Assembly: GCA_937880075.1 (NCBI GenBank)
Contig: CALFLM010000062.1
Span: 1 to 12,303, forward strand
DNA length: 12,303 nt
Reading direction: 5' to 3'
From: an uncultured Romboutsia sp.
GTDB taxonomy: Bacteria; Bacillota; Clostridia; Peptostreptococcales; Peptostreptococcaceae
The position numbers and the translations under genes were made by a program. Shown piece after piece: positions 7,045-12,303 of this stretch. Below the pieces are notes generated by a model. That model was not told where the DNA came from and ran no database searches. It saw nothing but the letters and a program-made list of their open reading frames with translations. Positions within the stretch are counted from its first letter, which is position 1. The number at the start of each line of letters is the position of its first letter.

Positions 7045-7080
7045 AGGGCTATATCAAAAGTAATTTTGGATAGCCCTTTT
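7045..7080 (+). terminator. Hairpin terminator between importer operon and deaminase gene, possible attenuator
   Basis: AGGGCTAT (7045-7052) pairs with ATAGCCCT (7070-7077). An inner stem CAAAA/TTTTG (7055-7059, 7064-7068) has a 4-nt loop, and TTTT follows. Only 7 nt separate its end from the ribosome binding site of the next gene, so that gene is either transcribed by partial read-through or from a promoter inside the 40 nt before the hairpin; none is obvious. Confidence 0.75.
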
Positions 7081-7097
7081 ACATAATGGAGGATAAT

Positions 7098-8411
7098 ATG
7101 AATAGTAAAGCTACGGTGATAAAAAATGTAAATATACTTACTATGAATCAAAATAAAGATATCATAGAAAATGGTATGGTTATATATAAAGATGATAAAA
7201 TAATTTATGTTGGGTGTGAAAAAGAATTTGATGAAGATGTAAATTTAATAGATGGTGAAGATGCTATATTAATGCCAGGTATGATAAACTGTCATACTCA
7301 TGCATCAATGGTTCCATTTAGAAGTTTAGCAGATGATTATAAGGATAGATTAAAAAGATACTTATTCCCACTAGAACAAAAGTTAGTGGATAAAGAGTTA
7401 ACCTATATAGGAGCAAAATATGCAATATCTGAAATGTTATTAGGAGGAGTAACTACATTTTGTGATATGTACTATTTTGAAGATGAAGTTGCAAAGGCAG
7501 CTAAAGAACTTAATATGAGAGGTATTGTATGTGAAACTATAGTTGATTTTCCAGCTCCTGATTCAGATAAGCCTTACGGAGGAATTGATTATGCTAAAGA
7601 CTTTATCAAAAAATGGAAAGATGATGACTTAATAACCCCAGGAGTAGCCCCACATGCGATTTATACTAATAGTGATGAATCACTAAAATCAGCATATAAT
7701 TTATCTAAAAAGTACAAAGTTCCTTTAACTATGCATGTAGCTGAAATGGATTATGAAGTTTCTATTTATAAGGAAAAATATAATTTAACTCCAGTTGGAT
7801 ATTTAGACAAATTAGGCATTTTAGATCAGAGTTTTATATCAGCTCATACAATTTTAGTTGATGATGAAGACATAAATATATTAAAAGAAAAGAATGTAAA
7901 AGTATCCCATAATATCTCTGCAAACTCTAAAGGAGCAAAGGGAGTTTGTCCTATATTAAAAATGAAAGAAAATAATATAGATATAGGGCTTGGAACAGAT
8001 GGACCAATGAGTTCAAATACATTAGATATAATAAGTCAAATGTCTCAAGTTGGGAAAGTACATAAGTTAATTAATAATGATAGGACACTTCTTCCATCAG
8101 ATGAAATAGTTGAGATGGCAACAATGGGTGGAGCTAGGGTTTTAGGTTTAGATAAAATAGTTGGATCTATAGAAGTTGGTAAAAAGGCAGATTTAGTTTT
8201 AATTGAAACAAAATCTGTAAATATGCAACCTATATATGATTATTATGCTACTATCGTTTATTCTTCAAATCCTTCAAATGTACATACTGTAATAGTAGAT
8301 GGTAAAGTTGTTGTGAGAAATAAGGAGCTAGTAAGTGGAGATTTTTTAAAAATAAGAAAAGATTTATTAGGATTAAAAGATAGAATAAATGAAGTAGCTA
8401 AAAATTTATAA
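7098..8411 (+). CDS. Amidohydrolase-family deaminase, MtaD/SsnA-like
   Basis: A metal-dependent hydrolase of the amidohydrolase superfamily, 437 aa, probably a cytosolic aminohydrolase that removes an amino group from a heterocyclic base or nucleoside. The nearest recognisable group is S-adenosylhomocysteine/5'-methylthioadenosine deaminase and SsnA/TrzN-type chlorohydrolases. Metal ligands and catalytic residues are all in place: His66 and His68 (NCHTHAS), His213 and Glu216 (MHVAEMDYE), His250 (SAHTILVDD) and Asp301 (LGTDGPMSSN). Family signatures also include GGVTTFCDMYY (116-126), VAPHAIYT (183-190) and HNISANSKGA (271-280). The C-terminal GSIEVGKKADLVLI is the usual return strand of the outer beta-domain. 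ATG 7098 follows GGAGG by 5 nt; an ATG at 7086 overlaps that site and has none of its own. The position behind the importer suggests it acts on the imported compound. Exact substrate unknown. Confidence 0.92.
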   Translation: MNSKATVIKNVNILTMNQNKDIIENGMVIYKDDKIIYVGCEKEFDEDVNLIDGEDAILMPGMINCHTHASMVPFRSLADDYKDRLKRYLFPLEQKLVDKELTYIGAKYAISEMLLGGVTTFCDMYYFEDEVAKAAKELNMRGIVCETIVDFPAPDSDKPYGGIDYAKDFIKKWKDDDLITPGVAPHAIYTNSDESLKSAYNLSKKYKVPLTMHVAEMDYEVSIYKEKYNLTPVGYLDKLGILDQSFISAHTILVDDEDINILKEKNVKVSHNISANSKGAKGVCPILKMKENNIDIGLGTDGPMSSNTLDIISQMSQVGKVHKLINNDRTLLPSDEIVEMATMGGARVLGLDKIVGSIEVGKKADLVLIETKSVNMQPIYDYYATIVYSSNPSNVHTVIVDGKVVVRNKELVSGDFLKIRKDLLGLKDRINEVAKNL

Positions 8412-8850
8412 AATTGATTAAGAAAGATATTATATGGGTAAGATATTGATTAAGACTTTTAATAGCCTAAAAAAACGATATCAGTTAAGAAATAAGTCAA
8501 CAACATGTTTTAAGTTTATAAAAAAGGATTATACTTATAAAAATGTAGGTATAATCCTTTTTTATCTAATTTTAAAAAATATTAAAAATAAAAAGATTTC
8601 TCAATTAATATGGACAAAGATAGATATTTAAAATTTAATACACATATATGATGCTAAAAAAATAATGTTAAAAAATGATATTTTATTGTTAATGTAAAAG
8701 GTTTTCTAAGAAGCTTAAAATAAAATAATTTTGTAAAACAGCAATAAAACTTATTATAAAAATATAAATATATTGTAATTTATTGGAAATAGTGACATAA
8801 TTATAATAATAATTAATCGAATTTTATAAAATATAAAGGGATGTGATAGG
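8412..8850. other. Intergenic region with terminator before the dehydrogenase gene
   Basis: About 440 nt without a supported gene. It contains a long hairpin terminator (8520-8563). The remaining 287 nt is very AT-rich with no clear RNA structure. A perfect TATAAT at 8802-8807 may be the -10 of the dehydrogenase promoter, but no good -35 lies at the right distance. A 65-codon open frame (8434-8631) spans the terminator and is not accepted as a gene. Confidence 0.5.
8520..8563. terminator. Long intrinsic terminator after the deaminase gene
   Basis: A 15-bp perfect stem (8520-8534 with 8549-8563), with AAAAAAGG on the left and CCTTTTTT on the right, extends inward by about five more pairs including G-T pairs. 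It can work in both directions. It lies 109 nt after the deaminase stop and separates it from the dehydrogenase gene. Confidence 0.85.
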
Positions 8851-9945
8851 ATGAAAGTAGAAAATGTAGCAGTTTTAGGTGCTGGAAATGGGGGTATAAC
8901 GGCAGCAGCAGATTTATCGGCAAGAGGGTTTAAAGTTAATCTATATCAAATGCCAGAATATGCAAGAAGTTTAGAGATAATAAAGGAAAAAGGAGAAATT
9001 CTTTTACAGGAGCCAACAGGAGATACTATTTGTAAAATAAATTTAGCAACAACTGATATAAAAAAAGCTATAGAAGGTTGCCAGGTAATAATGCTTACTA
9101 TACCAGGGTTTGCAATTGAATCTTATGCTAAACTTTTGGCTAATATAGTTAATGAAGATCAAATAATATTATTAAATGGTGCAGCATCTATGGGATGTGT
9201 TAGATTTATAAATACAGCAAAAAAATTAGGAATAAATAAAAATTTTAAAATAGCAGAAACTAATTCACTTACATACGGAACAAGAGCTTTTCCAAAAGAG
9301 GCAAGAGTTGAGTTGTCATTAAGAGTAAAAAAGATATTCTTAGCAGCATATCCTGCCAAAGATACAAAAGAAATATTAGATGCATGTAAGCAAATATATG
9401 ATTGCTTTGTAGAAGCTAAAAACATATGGCATGTAACTTTAGAAAATGGAAATCCTGAAGTTCATCCAGGTCCATGCTTGTTAAATGCAGGAAGAATTGA
9501 TTATTCAAAAGGAGAGTTTTGGCTATATAAAGAAGGTATAACAGAACATACAATAAAGGTATTAGAAGCTATAGAAAAAGAAAGAATGGAACTTGGTAAA
9601 GCATTTGGTTTTGAACTTGAGGATGCAGTTACTTCAAGGGTAAGAAGAGGATATTTTAAAGATGAAGATAAAACTTTACAGGAGTTATTTAATACTAGTG
9701 AAGTGTTTACAGCGATAAAAGGTCCTGTAAGTGTTACATCTCGTTACTTTACAGAAGATATTTCAACTGGACTTGTGCTATGGTCAAGTCTTGGTAAAGC
9801 TTTAGGCATACCTACTCCAAATATAGATGCAGTTATAGTTTTAGCAGGATCACTTCTTGATACTGATTTTTATAAAGAAGGATTAACTTTAGATAAGTTA
9901 GGATTTAAAGGATTAAATAAAGATGAATTAGAAAAGAGCGTTTAA
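8851..9945 (+). CDS. NAD(P)-dependent octopine/nopaline dehydrogenase family protein
   Basis: An opine-dehydrogenase-type oxidoreductase, 364 aa. Members reductively join an amino acid and a 2-keto acid through a secondary amine, or run the reverse reaction, with NAD(P)H. The N-terminal Rossmann domain opens with AVLGAGNGG (7-15, the GxGxxG dinucleotide site), followed by AAADLSARGFKVNLYQMPE. The C-terminal helical domain contains NPEVHPGPCLLNAGRID (201-217), where His205 matches the catalytic His of the family, and FWLYKEGITEHTIKVLEAIEKER, also characteristic. Length fits (about 360 aa). ATG 8851 follows AAAGGGATGTGAT. The gene has its own upstream terminator-delimited region and is probably a single transcription unit. 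Both substrates are unknown. Bacterial relatives are often annotated only by family, so the name is firm for fold and reaction class, not for substrate. Confidence 0.92.
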   Translation: MKVENVAVLGAGNGGITAAADLSARGFKVNLYQMPEYARSLEIIKEKGEILLQEPTGDTICKINLATTDIKKAIEGCQVIMLTIPGFAIESYAKLLANIVNEDQIILLNGAASMGCVRFINTAKKLGINKNFKIAETNSLTYGTRAFPKEARVELSLRVKKIFLAAYPAKDTKEILDACKQIYDCFVEAKNIWHVTLENGNPEVHPGPCLLNAGRIDYSKGEFWLYKEGITEHTIKVLEAIEKERMELGKAFGFELEDAVTSRVRRGYFKDEDKTLQELFNTSEVFTAIKGPVSVTSRYFTEDISTGLVLWSSLGKALGIPTPNIDAVIVLAGSLLDTDFYKEGLTLDKLGFKGLNKDELEKSV

Positions 9946-10064
9946 AATAGACAATAGCTATAAATAAAAAATACAATATAGAAAAAATCTATTATACATA
10001 TATTGAAATTTAAAATATAATTATAAAGTCAATATGCAACTATATATACATAAAGGAGAATTAA

Positions 10065-11429
10065 ATGGTAAAGAAGTTAGGTAAAAAAGCTTCATTACTG
10101 TCTGTATTAGTTTTAACTATGGCTTTATTTGGAGGATGCAGTAATGAAAAGGAAAACAAAGAAGTAGCAGATACAGAAATAAAAACTATAGCTACAAAAG
10201 AATTACAAGATAAGTTATTAGACGATTCTTGGGTTTTAGTAGATACCCGTATAAATGATGCTTTTAATGGATGGAAGTTAGATAACGTTGAAAGAGGAGG
10301 GCATATAAAAGGTGCAGTAGATTTTTCAGCTAACTGGCTAACTGTTGATTCTAAGGACAAAGAAAAAATTTTAGATAAGGCATTAGAAACTAAAGGTATA
10401 GAAAAAGATAAAAATATTGTTTTATATGATGCAAATGAAAAAGATGCAAAATCAGTAGCAAACTATTTAAGTCAAAAAGGTTACAAAAATTTATATACAT
10501 ATAATATAACTGATTGGGCTAAGGATGAAAGCTTACCAATGGAAAGTTATGAAAATTATGAAATGTTAGTACCAGCAACTATAGTTAATGATATTTTAGA
10601 TGGTAAAAAACCTGAAACATTTGAAAACTCAAAAAATATAAAGATTGTTGAAGCAAGTTGGGGAGAAGAATCTGAAGCATATTCTAAGGGACATATTCCA
10701 ACTAGCGTTCATATAAATACAGATACAATAGAACCACCACCAATGTGGGCTTTAGCAAGTGATAAAGAGTTAGCTAAGTTTGCTAATGATTATGGATTTA
10801 AAAAGGATGATACTGTAATAGTAACAGGTCCTGATGTAATGGCTTCAAACAGAGTTGCAGTAGTGCTTCGTTACATTGGTATAAATGATGTAAGGGTATT
10901 AAATGGTGGAAATGACGCTTGGACAAGTGCTGGATATGAACTTGAAACAAAGAGCAATAAGCCAGTAGCTGGAAATGATTTTGGCGCAACAATACCGGCA
11001 AATCCTAATTTAATAGATACACAAGCTGAATTAAAAAAGATGTTAAAAGATTCTAATAATGTATTAGTAGATAATCGTAGCTGGGATGAGTATATAGGTA
11101 AAATTAGTGGATATAGTTACCATGATAAAAAAGGACGTATCCCAGGTGCTGTATATGGTTATGCAGGAACTAGTGCTACAACTTTAGAAGACTATAGAAA
11201 TATAGATAACACTATGAGAAATGCAGATGAAATAAAAGCTTTATGGAAAGATGCAGGAATTGATACTAATAAGCATTTAATATTCATGTGTGGTAGTGGA
11301 TGGAGAGCTGCAGAAGTTTTAACTTATGCTAATGTTATGGGATTTGATAATACTTCATTATACAGTGATGGATGGATTGGATGGAGTAATGATACTTCTA
11401 ACCCTGCAGAAACAGGAGAACCAAAATAA
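10065..11429 (+). CDS. Lipoprotein with three rhodanese-like domains, only the last with catalytic Cys
   Basis: A surface-anchored sulfurtransferase-like protein, 454 aa. The signal peptide ends in lipobox LFGGC with Cys25 as the lipid site. Three rhodanese modules follow. Module 1 (about 41-160) has VLVDTR and GGHIKGAV. Module 2 (about 168-296) has KIVEASWGEESEAYSKGHIPTS and a typical C-end VRVLNGGNDAWTSAGY. Module 3 (about 316-445) has VLVDNRSWDEYIG, GRIPGAVY and an active-site loop CGSGWRAA (409-416). In modules 1 and 2 the Cys position is occupied by Asp122 (VLYDANEKDA) and Gly255 (VTGPDVMAS), so they are probably non-catalytic. Persulfide transfer to or from an extracellular sulfur compound is inferred from the family. 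ATG 10065 follows AAAGGAGAA. The stop overlaps the next start by one base. The usual number of modules is one or two, so three is notable. Confidence 0.92.
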   Translation: MVKKLGKKASLLSVLVLTMALFGGCSNEKENKEVADTEIKTIATKELQDKLLDDSWVLVDTRINDAFNGWKLDNVERGGHIKGAVDFSANWLTVDSKDKEKILDKALETKGIEKDKNIVLYDANEKDAKSVANYLSQKGYKNLYTYNITDWAKDESLPMESYENYEMLVPATIVNDILDGKKPETFENSKNIKIVEASWGEESEAYSKGHIPTSVHINTDTIEPPPMWALASDKELAKFANDYGFKKDDTVIVTGPDVMASNRVAVVLRYIGINDVRVLNGGNDAWTSAGYELETKSNKPVAGNDFGATIPANPNLIDTQAELKKMLKDSNNVLVDNRSWDEYIGKISGYSYHDKKGRIPGAVYGYAGTSATTLEDYRNIDNTMRNADEIKALWKDAGIDTNKHLIFMCGSGWRAAEVLTYANVMGFDNTSLYSDGWIGWSNDTSNPAETGEPK

Positions 11430-11875
11430 TGAAAAATAAGTTATGGGTTAAGATATTATATATATTAACTCTTATAACTCAAGTTGGTATAGTTATAGGA
11501 ACTTTGGTGATTGAGTATTTAACTAATAAAAAAGCTGGTGTTATGCATCATGTTTATTACAAAAGATACCAATTTGAAAATAGTATTTTCTCAGAAAGTA
11601 ATATAAGTACTCAAAAGATTATATTGATTATTTTTATAGCTATATTTTTAGTTTTAGCTATTATGGCATTAAGAAGTAAACGAAATAGCTTTGTTAAGAT
11701 TCAATCGATATTAACTTTATTAATTAGTTTGATATTATATATAGTTATGAATAGTAGTTACTTTATAAATATGCTGGCATATCATTATTTTATTATGGCT
11801 TTTGCCTTAGTACTTATGATACAGGTTTTAGTATTATTTATAAGTTGGTTAATAGATAAAAATTTTAATGAATAA
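11429..11875 (+). CDS. Hypothetical four-segment membrane protein, 148 aa
   Basis: I do not recognise the family. The ATG at 11429 shares its A with the TAA of the rhodanese lipoprotein gene (taATG), and AGGAGA sits about 10 nt upstream inside that gene, so the two are translationally coupled. Hydrophobic segments lie at about 6-30, 62-82, 89-107 and 110-142. The loop between the first two is probably outside and holds a His/Tyr-rich stretch, MHHVYYKRYQFENS. Short basic loops (LRSKRNSFVK) suit a cytosolic side. Coupling to a sulfurtransferase lipoprotein suggests a shared role in envelope sulfur chemistry or in placing the lipoprotein. No transport or enzyme motif is seen, so this is inference only. 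A strong terminator follows directly. Confidence 0.85.
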   Translation: MKNKLWVKILYILTLITQVGIVIGTLVIEYLTNKKAGVMHHVYYKRYQFENSIFSESNISTQKIILIIFIAIFLVLAIMALRSKRNSFVKIQSILTLLISLILYIVMNSSYFINMLAYHYFIMAFALVLMIQVLVLFISWLIDKNFNE

Positions 11876-11910
11876 AAATAACCCCGTCAAAAATATGACG
11901 GGGTTATTTT
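11874..11910. terminator. Strong GC-rich intrinsic terminator ending the rhodanese operon
   Basis: An 11-bp perfect stem, TAACCCCGTCA (11879-11889) with TGACGGGGTTA (11896-11906), has a 6-nt loop. It is extended by A-run/T-run pairing (11874-11878, 11907-11910). It starts at the stop codon of the 148-aa gene and is the most GC-rich hairpin of the window. Confidence 0.9.
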
Positions 11911-12045
11911 ATAGATTTTATATATTTGAAAAATCAAGAAAATACAAATTATGGTAAATATTTGTTTGGATTTTCTATAACTAAAACTGATTAGCCTAAG
12001 TAGCAAAATACGACATGGGTTTTATTTTATACTATTTAATATAGA

Positions 12046-12303
12046 TTAAGTTAAAAATATATTTGAATAATAGCCTTTTGTAAAAGTAACTTTTTTTATA
12101 AATTGTATAAGATATATAGCTATAAAAGATATAGCAATAGCCTTATTATTACTCTCAAAGAGGTAAGGTACATAATTAATTAAAGTTAAATAAGAAATAC
12201 ATACAAATATAGTAAAATTAAGTTCAAATAAAATATTAACTATTTTGCCAAGAAATCTTTCTTTAAATTTATATCTAGGTTTAAATAGACACATAGTAGT
12301 TAT
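12046..12303 (-). CDS. Hypothetical membrane protein, likely continuing past the right edge
   Basis: A minus-strand frame ends at TAA (12048-12046) and is open to the window edge. The first visible ATG is at 12294, giving 82 aa, but the nine bases before it (ATAACTACT) show no ribosome binding site, so the true start may lie outside. A basic lead (MCLFKPRYKFKERF) is followed by hydrophobic stretches at about 17-44 and 51-68, then a basic tail. I recognise no family. It could be a two-segment membrane protein or the C-terminal part of a larger one. No clear terminator is seen after it. Hydrophobic AT-rich frames can be spurious, so confidence is moderate. Confidence 0.55.
   Translation of the reverse strand: MTTMCLFKPRYKFKERFLGKIVNILFELNFTIFVCISYLTLINYVPYLFESNNKAIAISFIAIYLIQFIKKVTFTKGYYSNIFLT

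Noticed and set aside
8434..8631. 65-codon plus-strand open frame after the deaminase gene
   Set aside because: It spans a 15-bp-stem terminator hairpin, has a poor ribosome binding site, and its Lys/Ile-rich translation looks like translated AT-rich spacer.
9159..9425. Minus-strand open frame within the dehydrogenase gene
   Set aside because: Antisense shadow of a gene with clear opine-dehydrogenase motifs.
9972..10005. AT-only inverted repeat between dehydrogenase and rhodanese genes
   Set aside because: Weak pairing (CAATATA with TATATTG, ATAGA with TCTAT) and no T-run; not enough to call a terminator in such AT-rich DNA.
10061..10360. Minus-strand open frame over the start of the rhodanese lipoprotein gene
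   Set aside because: Antisense to the signal peptide and first rhodanese module; no independent support.
10798..11001. His/Gln/Leu-rich minus-strand frame within the rhodanese gene
   Set aside because: Its odd composition is the mirror of the sense codons; antisense shadow.

Overview
The window is AT-rich throughout, favours ATA, AGA and TTA codons, has strong purine-rich ribosome binding sites and many short hairpin-plus-T terminators. This points to a low-GC Firmicute. Gene content and codon style suggest a Peptostreptococcaceae-type clostridium (the Clostridioides, Paeniclostridium, Romboutsia or Terrisporobacter group), but this is inference; there is no rRNA or marker gene to fix the taxon. 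I see no tRNA, rRNA, CRISPR array, insertion sequence or phage gene.

Left part (1-3160) holds small, separately transcribed genes. They are the tail of an unknown plus-strand gene with its terminator, a 91-aa unrecognised small protein, and a minus-strand YitT-family membrane protein that seems to start at an ATT codon. A gene-poor stretch with possible remains of a decayed frame follows, then a three-segment membrane protein and a 59-aa cysteine-containing DUF1450-like protein. Most of these are separated by clear intrinsic terminators.

Middle part (3169-8411) is a promoter-led operon for a complete PotABCD-type ABC importer: permease, permease, ATPase and lipoprotein substrate-binding protein, with gaps of 1-29 nt. 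A hairpin terminator follows. Directly after it, with its own Shine-Dalgarno sequence, comes an amidohydrolase/aminohydrolase of the MtaD/SsnA (S-adenosylhomocysteine / methylthioadenosine deaminase) type. The terminator sits so close to that gene that the deaminase is probably expressed by read-through or attenuation. The layout suggests import of an organic amine, perhaps a heterocyclic one, and its deamination inside the cell. The substrate cannot be read from the sequence.

Right part (8412-12303) begins with a long hairpin terminator, then an octopine/nopaline-dehydrogenase-family NAD(P)-dependent enzyme. Next is a lipoprotein with three rhodanese-like domains, of which only the last keeps the catalytic cysteine. 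It overlaps by one base a 148-aa four-segment membrane protein, and the pair ends in a strong GC-rich terminator. A minus-strand membrane protein runs into or near the right edge. The most interesting elements are the transporter plus deaminase plus opine-dehydrogenase neighbourhood, the surface rhodanese/membrane-protein pair, and the ATT start.
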